Shown here: piece after piece, positions 1-8,985 of the stretch
Position numbering within the stretch: position 1 is the first letter of the stretch
Layout of the letters: every line of letters begins with the position of its first letter
NCBI RefSeq assembly: GCF_019145375.1
Contig: NZ_JAHSTX010000001.1
Location: 1,153,001-1,217,000 of the forward strand
DNA: 64,000 nucleotides
Origin: Pseudomonas triticicola
GTDB taxonomy: Bacteria; Pseudomonadota; Gammaproteobacteria; Pseudomonadales; Pseudomonadaceae
Direction of reading: 5' to 3'
Notes under the pieces: generated by a model
Told to the model about the DNA's origin: nothing
Seen by the model: the letters and a program-made list of their open reading frames with translations, nothing else
The model's database searches: none
Translations under genes and position numbers: made by a program

Positions 1-2
1 TG

Positions 3-581
3 CGGCAAGTGCGCGACAAAGACGTCGAAGGCGTGGGGCTGGGCCTGTCGATCATCAAGCGTCTGAGTGAACTGATCGGTGTGCAAGTGGCGCTGCGTTC
101 ACAGCTGGGACGCGGCACAACGGTGACCCTTGCCGGTTTGCTGATCGTCGCGGCGCCGCAGTCACTGTTCGTCCGCGATGAGGCGCGGCAGGTGGGTTTG
201 CTGACGGGGCTGAAAGTGTGCCTGGTCGAGGATGACCGCAACGTGCTGCTGGCGACTTCAGCTTTGCTTGAGCGCTGGGGTTGTGTGGTGCAGGCCGAGT
301 GGTCGGCTGAAGATCTGGTCACCGACTGCGACATCATCGTCGCCGACTATGACCTCGGCACCCATGCCACGGGTATCGAATGCATTGATGAAGTGCGCAG
401 GCAGCGCGGCTGGGCCGTGCCGGCGATGATCATCACCGGGCACGACGTCGAGAAGATTCAGGCAGCCTTGCATGACCGCCAGATTGCGATTCTGTCGAAA
501 CCTGTGCGCCCGGCCGAGTTACGCGCGACGCTGCGCACCCTGCGTGATCGACAAGGCGAAGCGGTTGAACAGATGCTGTAA
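3..581 (+). CDS. Hybrid sensor histidine kinase/response regulator, C-terminal part only
   Basis: The gene enters from the left edge; its first visible residues are the G2 box of a histidine-kinase ATPase domain (GVGLGLSIIKRL). A receiver domain follows from about residue 70 of the visible part: an acidic EDD patch, the likely phosphoacceptor Asp in VADYDLG, the conserved Thr in ITG, and the Lys in SKPV. It is therefore the end of a two-component hybrid kinase that passes phosphate to its own receiver domain. The input domain lies outside the window, so the stimulus is unknown. A hairpin follows the stop codon. The start is missing because of the window edge, not a mutation. Confidence 0.88.
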   Translation, partial: RQVRDKDVEGVGLGLSIIKRLSELIGVQVALRSQLGRGTTVTLAGLLIVAAPQSLFVRDEARQVGLLTGLKVCLVEDDRNVLLATSALLERWGCVVQAEWSAEDLVTDCDIIVADYDLGTHATGIECIDEVRRQRGWAVPAMIITGHDVEKIQAALHDRQIAILSKPVRPAELRATLRTLRDRQGEAVEQML

Positions 582-592
582 AGGCCGATGCA

Positions 593-619
593 AACGGGCG
601 GCTCAGGAGCTCGCCCGTT
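593..619. terminator. Hairpin between convergent genes
   Basis: AACGGGCG and CGCCCGTT form a perfect 8-bp stem between the converging kinase gene and the repeat-protein gene. Only a short T run follows in each direction, so termination in both directions is plausible but weak. Confidence 0.5.
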
Positions 620-631
620 ATTTCGCGGCGA

Positions 632-1279
632 TTATTGTGGGCTGTTGAACTGGTCGGAATAGCTGCCGGTCATCAGCGCCGATGCCACGCGATCAGAACC
701 GACTCCGACCCGGGAGTAGGCCACTCGGTTGACGCCGGTGCGGTCGGCCCCATCCGCAGCCAATGCTCCGGCACCGACACGATCAGCGCCATCGGCAGCC
801 ACAGCGCCGGCACCGACGCGATCAGCACCATCGGCAGCCACAGCGCCGGCACCGACGCGATCAGCACCATCGGCAGCCACAGCGCCGGCACCGACGCGAT
901 CAGCACCATCGGCAGCCACAGCGCCGGCACCGACACGATCAGCACCATCGGCAGCCACAGCGCCGGCACCGACACGATCAGCACCATCGGCAGCCACCGC
1001 GCCGGCACCGACACGATCGGCGCCATCGGCAGCCACCGCGCCCGCGCCGACACGATCAGCGCCATCGGCAGCCACTGCGCCCGCGCCGACACGATCAGCA
1101 CCATCGGCAGCCACCGCGCCGGCGCCGACACGATCAGCGCCATCGGCAGCCACCGCTCCGGCGCCAACATGATCAGCCCCATCCGAAGCCAACGCCTGCG
1201 GTTGCGCTGCCCACACACTCGGCACTGCGACGCTGGCCGCTACCGCAAGAAGCACGCCTGACAATAACTTGTATTTCAT
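632..1279 (-). CDS. Exported protein made of 13-residue DGADRVGAGAVAA tandem repeats
   Basis: A 215-residue protein. The ATG at 1279 is preferred because it begins a signal peptide (MKYKLLSGVLLAVAASVAV, ending in a VWA-A site) and has a GGAG Shine-Dalgarno; the longer open frame upstream is not signal-like. After the signal peptide come 12 copies of a DGAD(R/H) motif spaced exactly 13 residues apart. The tail, about 45 residues, ends SYSDQFNSPQ and has no cysteine. The repeats are glycine/alanine-rich with a regular Asp-Arg pattern, suggesting a repetitive extracytoplasmic structure, possibly one that binds a ligand or cations. From memory, some similar Pseudomonas repeat proteins are labelled 'phage infection protein'; I cannot confirm that label or its basis. 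Function unknown. Confidence 0.72.
   Translation of the reverse strand: MKYKLLSGVLLAVAASVAVPSVWAAQPQALASDGADHVGAGAVAADGADRVGAGAVAADGADRVGAGAVAADGADRVGAGAVAADGADRVGAGAVAADGADRVGAGAVAADGADRVGAGAVAADGADRVGAGAVAADGADRVGAGAVAADGADRVGAGAVAADGADRVGAGALAADGADRTGVNRVAYSRVGVGSDRVASALMTGSYSDQFNSPQ
743..1183 (-). repeat. 39-bp in-frame tandem repeat, about 11.3 copies
   Basis: Units recur every 39 bp from 743 to 1183 with only a few substitutions between neighbours. Because 39 is a multiple of 3, all copies keep the same frame and several other frames also stay open, producing long shadow frames on both strands. This kind of array can change copy number by slippage or recombination. Confidence 0.93.
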
Positions 1280-1486
1280 GGTTTTCTCCACGACCCAGCA
1301 GCCAGAAAGCGATGAGATGTCGTCCGTTGCGTATGCCCGGCGAAGTGACTCATTGGCTTGGGTTTTACCTGGTTGGCGAAAGGCACGGGCACACCGAGCG
1401 GCGTGCGGGTGTCGAGATAATCCTGATCGAGCCGATTGAGTATAGGATCGGCCTCGGGAACTGCCACGGCGGGGAGATCGACGGAC

Positions 1487-1519
1487 AAAAAAAGACGAAG
1501 CCCGCATTGCGCGGGCTTC
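1487..1519 (-). terminator. Rho-independent terminator of the transsulfuration operon
   Basis: On the minus strand GAAGCCCGC and GCGGGCTTC form a stem with a short loop, followed by GTC and a run of seven T. It lies just downstream of the gamma-lyase stop codon. Confidence 0.88.
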
Positions 1520-1534
1520 TTCGTGCGGAGCTGT

Positions 1535-2707
1535 TTACATTCTTGCCAGTGCCTGAGCCAGATCGGCGCGCAGGTCTTCAATGTCTTCGACCCCCACCGA
1601 CAACCGCACCAGCCCATCGCCAATCCCCAGCTTCGCGCGGGTTTCCGGCGGGATGGTCGCGTGGGTCATGATCGCCGGATGTTCGATCAGGCTCTCCACG
1701 CCACCCAGACTTTCCGCCAGTGCAAAGATCTGCACGTTCTCGAGAAAGCGCCGTGTGCCGGCCAGATCGCTGTTCAGATCAACAGAAATCATCCCGCCAA
1801 AACCACGCATCTGCCGCTTGGCCAGTTCATGCTGCGGGTGCGACTCAAGGCCGGGATAGTAGACACGCTTGACCTGCGGTTGCTGCTCCAGCCACTGCGC
1901 CAGATCCAGCGCGTTGCTGCAATGGCGTTCCATGCGCAGCGCCAAAGTCTTCACTCCGCGCAGGGTGAGGAACGCATCGAACGGCCCGGAAATTGCGCCG
2001 ACGGCGTTTTGCAGGAAACCGAGTTTTTCCGCCAGTTCGGCGTCCTGCCCGACCACGGCAATGCCACCGATCACGTCGGAGTGGCCGTTGAGGTATTTGG
2101 TGGTCGAGTGCAGGACGATGTCGAAACCCAACTCCAGTGGGCGCTGGATGTAGGGGCTGGCGAACGTGTTGTCGGCCACGCAGATGATCCCGCGCGCGCG
2201 GCAGATGCGCGCGATTGCGGCCAGGTCCGACAGGCTCAGCAGCGGGTTGGTCGGGGTTTCGACCATGACCATGCGCGTGTCGTCCTGCAGCGAGGCTTCG
2301 AACGCCGACAGATCGGTCAGGTCGACGAAGCTGAAACGGTGCCCGGCACTGCGCTGGCGGACCTTGTCGAACAGGCGGAACGTGCCGCCGTACAAGTCAT
2401 TGCCGGAAACGATGTGCGAGCCGGCGTCGAGCAGTTCCAGCACCGTGGAAATCGCCGCCAGCCCTGAGGCGAAGGCAAAGGCGCGGGTGCCGCCTTCCAG
2501 ATCCGCGACGCAGCGCTCCAGGGCGAAACGCGTCGGGTTGTGCGAGCGGCCGTAGTCGAAACCCTTGTGTACGCCGGGGCTGTCTTGCAGGTAAGTCGAG
2601 TTGGCATAGATCGGCGGCATCAGCGCGCCGGTGGTCGGGTCCGGCTCTTGCCCGGCGTGGATCACCCGTGTGGCAAAGCCTTGGGATTTGGCGTCGTGCT
2701 GACTCAT
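1535..2707 (-). CDS. Cystathionine gamma-lyase/gamma-synthase family PLP enzyme
   Basis: 390 residues, the usual length of the Cys/Met-metabolism PLP family. It has the active-site lysine in HSTTKYLNGHSD (about K204), the PLP-phosphate segment ASGLAAIS, and the DNTFAS motif. The start at 2707 overlaps the stop of the upstream cystathionine beta-synthase gene by 4 bp, so the two are translationally coupled. That pairing argues for gamma-lyase, which cleaves cystathionine to cysteine, 2-oxobutyrate and ammonia in reverse transsulfuration, rather than gamma-synthase. Sequence alone does not separate the two activities. From memory, P. aeruginosa has the same adjacent pair. Confidence 0.9.
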   Translation of the reverse strand: MSQHDAKSQGFATRVIHAGQEPDPTTGALMPPIYANSTYLQDSPGVHKGFDYGRSHNPTRFALERCVADLEGGTRAFAFASGLAAISTVLELLDAGSHIVSGNDLYGGTFRLFDKVRQRSAGHRFSFVDLTDLSAFEASLQDDTRMVMVETPTNPLLSLSDLAAIARICRARGIICVADNTFASPYIQRPLELGFDIVLHSTTKYLNGHSDVIGGIAVVGQDAELAEKLGFLQNAVGAISGPFDAFLTLRGVKTLALRMERHCSNALDLAQWLEQQPQVKRVYYPGLESHPQHELAKRQMRGFGGMISVDLNSDLAGTRRFLENVQIFALAESLGGVESLIEHPAIMTHATIPPETRAKLGIGDGLVRLSVGVEDIEDLRADLAQALARM

Positions 2708-4080
2708 GCAAGGGATCTCCGTAATTGGTTGAGCATGTCGGTGCGGGTGATCAGGCCATGGAAGCCTGAGGCGTCGGCGATGATCGCGACGAGGCCACGG
2801 CTGAGCACCGATTCCAGATCGGCCAGGCTCGCAGCCGGGGCGAGGGTTTGCAGTTTGTCGGTCATTACACTCGACACCGACTGGCTGAAACGTGCGGCAT
2901 CTTCGTGGACGCCGAGGAGGATGTCGGACTCGTCGATCACACCCACGAGTTGTTTGCCTTCGACCAGCACCGGCAGTTGCGAAACGTCCGCCAGACGCAT
3001 GCGCTGGAAGGCCGTGAGCAGGGTGTCGTCCGGGCCGACGCTGATCACCCGGCCGTCCTCGAAACGCCGTGCAATCAAATCGCGCAGATCGCCGTAGCCC
3101 TTGCGTTGCAACAGGCCCTGATCGGTCATCCACTGGTCGTTGTAGACCTTCGACAGGTACCGCGTGCCGGTGTCGCAGACAAAGCTGACCACGCGTTTCG
3201 GCTCGGTCTGCTCGCGGCAATAACGCAGCGCGGCAGCGAACAGGGTGCCGGTCGATGAGCCGCCGAGAATGCCCTCGGCCTTGAGCAGCTGGCGGGCATG
3301 ATCGAAGCTTTCCGCGTCGCTGATCGAGTAGGCGTGACGCACGCTGGAGAGGTCGGTGATCGACGGAATGAAGTCTTCGCCGATACCCTCGACCGCCCAC
3401 GAACCGGGCGTCGACAAGGTGCCGTCGCGGCTGTATTGCGCCATTACCGAGCCGACGGGATCGGCGAGGACCATTTCCAGATCCGGCTGCACGCGCTTGA
3501 AGAAGCGACTCAATCCGGTCAGCGTGCCGGCCGATCCGACGCCGACGACAATGGCGTCCAGATCATGTTCGGTCTGCGCCCAGATTTCCGGTGCGGTGCT
3601 GCATTCATGGGCCAGCGGGTTGGCGGGATTGTTGAATTGGTCGGCGAAAAACGCGCCGGGAATGTCCTTGGCCAAACGCGCGGCGACGTCCTGGTAATAC
3701 TCGGGATGGCCCTTGCCGACGTCAGAACGAGTGATGTGCACTTCGGCGCCCATGGCCTTCAAGTGCAGGACTTTCTCGGTGGACATCTTGTCCGGCACCA
3801 CCAGCACCACACGATAGCCTTTGGCCCGGCCGACCAGCGCCAGACCCAGACCGGTATTGCCGGCAGTGGCCTCGACAATCGTTCCGCCCGGTTGCAGGCG
3901 GCCGTCACGTTCGGCAGCGTCGATCATCGCCAGACCGATACGGTCCTTGATCGAGCCGCCAGGGTTCTGCGATTCAAGTTTGAGAAACAGCGTGCACGGT
4001 CCGGTATCGAAGCGGGTGACCTGAACCAGCGGAGTATTGCCTATCAGCCCAAGCACGGCAGGGCGTGATTCCTTCGACAT
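2704..4080 (-). CDS. Cystathionine beta-synthase with C-terminal CBS domain pair
   Basis: 458 residues. The N-terminal two thirds is a fold-type II PLP enzyme with the lysine in GGSIKDR (K45) and the phosphate-binding loop around GSAGT. The last 120 or so residues form a pair of CBS domains (VISVGPDDTLL...LVGVIDESD and VMTDKLQTLAP...GLITRTD), as in regulated cystathionine beta-synthases; cysteine synthases lack these. It condenses homocysteine and serine to cystathionine, feeding the overlapping gamma-lyase gene downstream. It is transcribed away from metE, so the shared upstream region joins homocysteine use and methionine synthesis. The CBS pair may bind an adenosyl ligand, which is inferred from the family. 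Confidence 0.92.
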   Translation of the reverse strand: MSKESRPAVLGLIGNTPLVQVTRFDTGPCTLFLKLESQNPGGSIKDRIGLAMIDAAERDGRLQPGGTIVEATAGNTGLGLALVGRAKGYRVVLVVPDKMSTEKVLHLKAMGAEVHITRSDVGKGHPEYYQDVAARLAKDIPGAFFADQFNNPANPLAHECSTAPEIWAQTEHDLDAIVVGVGSAGTLTGLSRFFKRVQPDLEMVLADPVGSVMAQYSRDGTLSTPGSWAVEGIGEDFIPSITDLSSVRHAYSISDAESFDHARQLLKAEGILGGSSTGTLFAAALRYCREQTEPKRVVSFVCDTGTRYLSKVYNDQWMTDQGLLQRKGYGDLRDLIARRFEDGRVISVGPDDTLLTAFQRMRLADVSQLPVLVEGKQLVGVIDESDILLGVHEDAARFSQSVSSVMTDKLQTLAPAASLADLESVLSRGLVAIIADASGFHGLITRTDMLNQLRRSLA

Positions 4081-4241
4081 TTCTTCACCTCTTTATGGTG
4101 TTGATCGCGTTCCAATCGCGGGAAAAGACTCGCGTGCAACTTAGGCGCAGACATCCTCTCTCGCAACCTTTAATCCTTGGAAAATCCAGCCATTTGGATC
4201 TAACGATAGAACGAAAACTGGCATGTTGCCCTGAGGTGTCT

Positions 4242-4333
4242 GATCGTTCCCACGCTCCGCGTGGGACTGCAGCCGGGGACGCTCTGCGTCCCTACGGTCT
4301 GAAGATCGCAGCCTTCGGCAGCTCCTGTAGGGG
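4242..4333. repeat. Half copies of two intergenic palindrome families
   Basis: 4242-4292 is a half unit of the 'GATCGTTCCCACGCTC.GCGTGGGA' family (type B here). 4301-4333 is a half unit of the 'GATCGCAGCCTTCGGCAGCTCC' family (type C) in its shorter form. Both recur elsewhere in the window as full inverted pairs. They occupy the middle of the CBS-metE intergenic region; the rest of 4081-4443 shows only the metE leader. Confidence 0.75.
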
Positions 4334-4375
4334 GCTTCTGTGCATGAGTAGAACTTGTGATGATCTGGAATTTAT

Positions 4376-4388
4376 TGAGTTTGTTTCA
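4376..4388 (+). promoter_or_regulatory. Possible MetR box upstream of metE
   Basis: TGAGTTTGTTTCA differs by one base from the MetR half-site pattern TGAA-N5-TTCA and lies 55 bp before the metE start. No metR gene is in the window. No cobalamin-box or other riboswitch signature was seen in this leader. Confidence 0.3.
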
Positions 4389-4443
4389 TCAAGCACGGTT
4401 CCCGACAATACCGCCATCGAATAAGCATCTGGAGTTGTTTGTC

Positions 4444-6732
4444 ATGGCACTGGCCCATTCCCTTGGATTTCCGCGCATCGGTCGCGACCGCGAACTGAAG
4501 AAAGCGCAAGAGGCGTTCTGGAAAGGAGAACTGAACGAGGCGGGCCTGCGTGACGTCGGGCGTGAGCTGCGCAAGGTCCATTGGGACTTGCAGAAAAACG
4601 CCGGCATCGACTTGCTGCCGGTCGGCGATTTTGCCTGGTACGACCAGGTGCTGAGCCACTCGCTGATGTTCGGCGTGATCCCCGAGCGTTTCCGTCCGCA
4701 CGACGGCAAAGCCACGCTGCAGACCCTGTTCAGCATGGCCCGAGGCGTCAGCAATACTTGCTGCGGCGAAGGCCACGCTCAGGAAATGACCAAGTGGTTC
4801 GACACCAACTATCACTACCTCGTACCGGAATTCAGTGTCGACCAGCACTTCCACCTGGGTTGGGAGCAGCTGTTTGAAGAAACCGAAGAGGCCCGCGCGC
4901 TGGGGCACAACGTCAAACCGGTGATCCTCGGCCCGCTGACCTATCTGTGGCTGGGTAAAACCAAAGGCGCCGACTTCGACAAGCTCGATTTGCTTGACCG
5001 CCTGCTGCCGCTGTACGGCCAGATCTTCGCGCGGCTGGCGGCGTTGGGGGTGGAGTGGGTGCAGATCGACGAGCCGATTCTGGTGCTCGATTTGCCGCAG
5101 GACTGGAAGAATGCCTTCGAGCGCGCCTACAACCAGATCCAGCGCGATCCGCTGAAAAAACTGCTCGCCACGTACTTCGGTGGTCTGGAAGAAAACCTCG
5201 GTCTGGCGGCGAACCTGCCGGTCGACGGCCTGCACATCGATCTGGTGCGCGCGCCGGATCAATACCCGACCATTCTTGATCGTTTGCCGACTTATAAGGT
5301 GCTGTCGCTGGGTGTGGTCAATGGCCGCAACGTCTGGCGCTGCGATCTGCAAAACGCGCTGGCGACGCTGCGTCATGCCCATGAGCGTCTGGGTGATCGC
5401 TTGTGGGTGGCGCCGTCCTGCTCGTTGCTGCACAGCCCGGTTGATCTGGGCCGGGAAGACCAACTCGATGCCGAACTGAAAAGCTGGCTGGCGTTTGCCG
5501 TGCAAAAGTGCGAAGAGGTCGCCGTGCTCGCCCAAGCGGTCAGCGAGCCGGAAGCGCCACAGGTACTGCGCGCCCTGGCGCAAAGTCGTTCGGTACAAAC
5601 CAGCCGCGCCGCCTCGCCGCGCATTCACAAACCTGAGGTGCAAACGCGGGTCGCGGCGATCACTGCCAGGGATGCGCAACGCCAATCGCCGTTTGCCCAG
5701 CGCATCGCCAAACAGCGCGGCAAACTTGATCTGCCGCTGTTTCCGACCACCACCATTGGTTCGTTTCCGCAAACGGCGGCGATTCGTCTGGCGCGTCAGG
5801 CTTACAAACAGGGCAAGCTCAGCGCCGCCGATTACACCGATGCGATGCACACGGAGATTCGCCACGCAGTGGAAATTCAAGAACGCCTCGGCCTGGATGT
5901 GCTGGTGCACGGGGAGGCCGAGCGCAACGACATGGTCGAATACTTCGCCGAACAGCTCGACGGCTATGTCTTCACCCGCTTTGGCTGGGTGCAGAGCTAC
6001 GGTTCGCGCTGCGTCAAGCCAGCGGTGATTTTCGGTGACCTGAGCCGCCCGCAGGCGATGACGGTCGAGTGGATCCGTTACGCCCAGGGCCTTACCAACA
6101 AGGTCATGGAAGGCATGCTGACCGGCCCGGTGACCATGCTGATGTGGTCCTTCGCCCGCGAAGACGTCAGCCGCGAAGTGCAGGCTCGACAACTGGCGCT
6201 GGCCATTCGTGACGACGTGAATGATCTGGAAGCGGCAGGAATCAAAATCGTGCAGATCGACGAAGCGGCGTTCCGTGAAGGCTTGCCGTTGCGCCGGGCG
6301 CAGTGGCCGGCGTATCTGGAATGGGCAAGCGCAGCGTTCCGCCTGTGCGCCTCCGGCGTGCGCGACGAAACCCAGATCCACACGCACATGTGCTACAGCG
6401 AATTCAACGACGTGATCGAGTCGATCGCGGCGATGGACGCCGATGTCATCACCATTGAAACCTCGCGTTCGGACATGGAACTGCTCGAAGCGTTTGAAGC
6501 GTTTGCCTACCCGAACGACATCGGCCCCGGCGTGTACGATATTCACTCGCCACGGATTCCCGATGTGACGGAAATGGTTGGCTTGCTGCGCAAGGCGGCG
6601 GAGCGTATTCCGGTTGAGCGGCTGTGGGTCAATCCGGATTGCGGGTTGAAGACCCGAGGCTGGCCAGAGACCGAAGCGGCGTTGGTGCACATGGTCAGCG
6701 CCGCACGGCAACTGCGCAAAGAGTGGGCCTGA
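4444..6732 (+). CDS. metE: Cobalamin-independent methionine synthase
   Basis: 762 residues, matching the normal MetE length. The ATG at 4444 starts [13 protein letters not shown] and has a GGAG about 10 bases upstream. The enzyme moves a methyl group from 5-methyltetrahydropteroyl-triglutamate to homocysteine without B12. The duplicated barrel architecture is evident: the N-terminal half begins with GFPRIG and the C-terminal half restarts at [10 protein letters not shown]. Zinc ligands are visible as H648 and C650 (HTHMCYSEF), E672 (TIETSRSD) and C733 ([10 protein letters not shown]). It stands opposite the transsulfuration operon, which also uses homocysteine, and next to a B12-importer operon whose product would favour the alternative enzyme MetH. 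Confidence 0.97.
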   Translation: MALAHSLGFPRIGRDRELKKAQEAFWKGELNEAGLRDVGRELRKVHWDLQKNAGIDLLPVGDFAWYDQVLSHSLMFGVIPERFRPHDGKATLQTLFSMARGVSNTCCGEGHAQEMTKWFDTNYHYLVPEFSVDQHFHLGWEQLFEETEEARALGHNVKPVILGPLTYLWLGKTKGADFDKLDLLDRLLPLYGQIFARLAALGVEWVQIDEPILVLDLPQDWKNAFERAYNQIQRDPLKKLLATYFGGLEENLGLAANLPVDGLHIDLVRAPDQYPTILDRLPTYKVLSLGVVNGRNVWRCDLQNALATLRHAHERLGDRLWVAPSCSLLHSPVDLGREDQLDAELKSWLAFAVQKCEEVAVLAQAVSEPEAPQVLRALAQSRSVQTSRAASPRIHKPEVQTRVAAITARDAQRQSPFAQRIAKQRGKLDLPLFPTTTIGSFPQTAAIRLARQAYKQGKLSAADYTDAMHTEIRHAVEIQERLGLDVLVHGEAERNDMVEYFAEQLDGYVFTRFGWVQSYGSRCVKPAVIFGDLSRPQAMTVEWIRYAQGLTNKVMEGMLTGPVTMLMWSFAREDVSREVQARQLALAIRDDVNDLEAAGIKIVQIDEAAFREGLPLRRAQWPAYLEWASAAFRLCASGVRDETQIHTHMCYSEFNDVIESIAAMDADVITIETSRSDMELLEAFEAFAYPNDIGPGVYDIHSPRIPDVTEMVGLLRKAAERIPVERLWVNPDCGLKTRGWPETEAALVHMVSAARQLRKEWA

Positions 6733-6758
6733 CCCTTTACCGCCCTGGAATACATAAC

Positions 6759-7196
6759 CCTGTGGGAGCGAGCCTGCTCGCGAAAGCGGTGTGTCAGTCG
6801 ACATTAATGTTGGATGACCTGACGCCTTCGCGAGCAGGCTCGCTCCCACAGCATTCACATTCCCCCGACATTCACGGCAACACACAATCCCCTTGTGGGA
6901 GCGAGCCTGCTCGCGAAAGCGGTGTGTCAATCGACATCAATGTTGGATGACCTGACCCCTTAGCGAGCAGGCTCGCTCCCACAGAACTCGCGTTCTCCCC
7001 GTCATTCACGGCAACACACAAATCCTTTGTGGGAGCGAGCCTGCTCGCGAAAGCGGTGTGTCAGTCGACACCATGTTGGATGACTTGACGCCTTCGCGAG
7101 CAGGCTCGCTCCCACAGAAATCACATTCCCCCGTCATTTGCGGCAACACACAATCCCCTTGTGGGAGCGAGCCTGCTCGCGAAAGCGGTCTGTCAG
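6759..7196. repeat. Tandem REP array, about 133-bp period, 3.3 copies
   Basis: This fills the gap between metE and the convergent importer operon. Each unit is an inverted pair of 'GTGGGAGCGAGCCTGCTCGC' palindromes around a short spacer, followed by a shared spacer containing GGCAACACACAA. Units start near 6760, 6894, 7027 and 7160; the last is only half. Even the spacers between palindromes are near-identical, so the whole unit was duplicated in tandem. Stems of this type also commonly protect or end transcripts. Confidence 0.92.
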
Positions 7197-7207
7197 CTAC
7201 ACATGCA

Positions 7208-7972
7208 TCAAGCAAGGAAGCGCAATATCGGTGCACCATCGAACGGGTCCGTCAAATAGTGCGCCCTGACCCCGAAAGTCGTCTGTAAACGCTCCGGCGT
7301 CAGCACGTGCAGCGGTTCGCCAAGCGCGACCAGACGCCCGCGCTCCAGCACCGCCAGGCGATCGCACTTGAGCGCCTGATTGAGATCGTGCAAGGCGATC
7401 AACGTGGTCACCGGCAGTGCGCGCACCACTTGCAGAATGCTCAACTGATGCTGGATATCGAGGTGGTTGGCCGGCTCGTCGAGCAGCAGGATCTGCGGGC
7501 GCTGCGCCAGTGCGCGGGCGATGTGCACGCGTTGGCGTTCACCGCCGGAGAGGCTGCGCCAGAGGCGGTTGCGCAGGTGCACGGCGTCGACGTCGACCAG
7601 CGCTTGCTCGACGATTGCGTCATCTTCCGGCGACCACGGTTGCAGCGCCGACAACCATGGTGTGCGCCCCAGCGCCACGGCGTCGAACACGCGAATGCCA
7701 TCGTCGGTATCGGCCTGTTGCTCAACCACTGCGAGTGTCTGCGCGATGCTGCGCCGTGACATCTTGCCCAGCGCCTGACCGTCGAGCTGCACATGGCCCA
7801 CGCTCGGTTCACGCAACCCGGCCAGCAATTTGAGCAACGTGGATTTCCCCGAACCGTTCGGCCCGACAATGCCCAGGGTCTCGCCGCGCTGAACGTCGAG
7901 GCTGACACCGTTGAGCAACTCGGCACCGCGCACTTTGAAGCCCACACCCGCGCAACTCAGAACCGTGTTCAT
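7208..7972 (-). CDS. Cobalamin-type ABC importer ATPase
   Basis: 254 residues. The ATG at 7972 overlaps the permease stop by 4 bp, which sets the start. Motifs in order: Walker A GPNGSGKST, Q-loop region VVEQQ, signature LSGGERQR, Walker B ILLLDEPANHLD, and switch His in ALHDLN. This is the FecE/BtuD class that powers uptake of chelates and corrinoids. It is the last gene of a three-gene operon starting with a binding protein and preceded by a cobalamin riboswitch. The cargo is thus very likely cobalamin or another corrinoid, although a cobalt or iron chelate cannot be excluded from this protein alone. Confidence 0.9.
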   Translation of the reverse strand: MNTVLSCAGVGFKVRGAELLNGVSLDVQRGETLGIVGPNGSGKSTLLKLLAGLREPSVGHVQLDGQALGKMSRRSIAQTLAVVEQQADTDDGIRVFDAVALGRTPWLSALQPWSPEDDAIVEQALVDVDAVHLRNRLWRSLSGGERQRVHIARALAQRPQILLLDEPANHLDIQHQLSILQVVRALPVTTLIALHDLNQALKCDRLAVLERGRLVALGEPLHVLTPERLQTTFGVRAHYLTDPFDGAPILRFLA

Positions 7973-8985
7973 CGCGCCGATCTCCGGCCCACCAGAATCA
8001 GCGCGAACACCGGCGCGCCGACCAACGCAGTGATCACGCCGACCGGGATCACCTGACCCTTGATCAGGGTGCGCGACAGCACATCGGCGGCGATCAGAAA
8101 CACCGCGCCGCCCAGCGCACTGGCGGGCAACAGACGCGCATGCCCCGTGCCGAGCAACAACCGCGCGGCATGGGGAATCACCAGGCCGACAAAACCGATC
8201 GAGCCGACAATCGACACCATCACCGCCGTCACCAGCGCGGCGCAGCCGATCAACAGAATCTGCACGCGGCGCACGGCAATGCCGAGGGAGGCTGCCGAGT
8301 CCGCGCCAAAGGTGAACGCATCCAAGGCTCGGCGATGCCACAGACAAACAACCAAGCCCAACACCGCCACCGGCACCGCCAGCCACACCGACGGCCAGCG
8401 TACGCCGCCGAGATTGCCCAGCAGCCAGAACATGATGCCGCGCGCTTGTTCGGAGCTGGCCGAGCGGGTGATCAGAAAAGCGGTGAGGGCGTTGAACAGT
8501 TGCGAGCCGGCAATCCCGGCCAGAATGATCTGCCCGGTGCCACTGGCCGAGCCGCTGACCCGTGCCAACAAAATCACCAGTACGAACGCGGTCACCGCGC
8601 CGGCAAAGGCACCGACCGACAATGAAATCGCCCCGGCGCCGACGCCAAGCAGGGCGACCATCACCGCGCCAGTCGAGGCGCCAGCAGAAATTCCCAGCAG
8701 ATACGGATCGGCCAACGGATTGCGCAGCAGCGATTGCAGGATCACCCCGCACGTCGCCAGGCCGGCGCCGCAGGCCGCCGCGACCAGCGCGCGGGTCAGG
8801 CGATAGTTCCAGACGATGCCTTCGTCGATCGGGTCGAGCACATAACCGGCGCCCCACAGCTTGTTGGCCAGCACCTGCAACACTACGCTCGGCTCGATCG
8901 AAGTCTCGCCAATGGCCACGCCGCCAATCAGTGCGACCGACAGCGTCAACAGCACCAGCAGCAAACGGATCAGGCGTCTGCTCAT
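7969..8985 (-). CDS. FecCD/BtuC-family permease of the cobalamin-type importer
   Basis: 338 residues with the long series of hydrophobic helices expected of BtuC/FecC permeases (about ten). Family landmarks include LRNPLADPYLLGISAGAS and GFVGLVIPHAARLLLG. The start overlaps the end of the binding-protein gene by 4 bp and its stop overlaps the ATPase start by 4 bp. It would form the inner-membrane channel, probably as a dimer with two ATPase subunits. Cargo assignment rests on the riboswitch upstream of the operon. Confidence 0.92.
   Translation of the reverse strand: MSRRLIRLLLVLLTLSVALIGGVAIGETSIEPSVVLQVLANKLWGAGYVLDPIDEGIVWNYRLTRALVAAACGAGLATCGVILQSLLRNPLADPYLLGISAGASTGAVMVALLGVGAGAISLSVGAFAGAVTAFVLVILLARVSGSASGTGQIILAGIAGSQLFNALTAFLITRSASSEQARGIMFWLLGNLGGVRWPSVWLAVPVAVLGLVVCLWHRRALDAFTFGADSAASLGIAVRRVQILLIGCAALVTAVMVSIVGSIGFVGLVIPHAARLLLGTGHARLLPASALGGAVFLIAADVLSRTLIKGQVIPVGVITALVGAPVFALILVGRRSAR

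Noticed and set aside
743..1183. CRISPR-like regular repeats
   Set aside because: The 39-bp units are contiguous with no spacers and are read in frame as protein repeats.
635..1671. Long plus-strand frames opposite the DGAD repeat gene
   Set aside because: They exist because the 39-bp repeat keeps every frame open; none has a signal peptide, sensible composition or Shine-Dalgarno.
1535..3400. Single 621-residue protein joining the gamma-lyase to an upstream extension
   Set aside because: The first 231 codons are the wrong frame of the CBS gene; the ATGA overlap at 2704-2707 gives the true start.
4081..4443. Riboswitch in front of metE
   Set aside because: No cobalamin box, SAM-type or other riboswitch core was found; the palindromes there belong to dispersed intergenic repeat families.
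4372..6930. 852-codon frame antisense to metE
   Set aside because: A shadow of strong G/C third-position bias; no family motifs, and metE is unmistakable.
6759..7196. Insertion sequence in the metE-importer gap
   Set aside because: No transposase frame; the structure is fully explained by tandem REP pairs.
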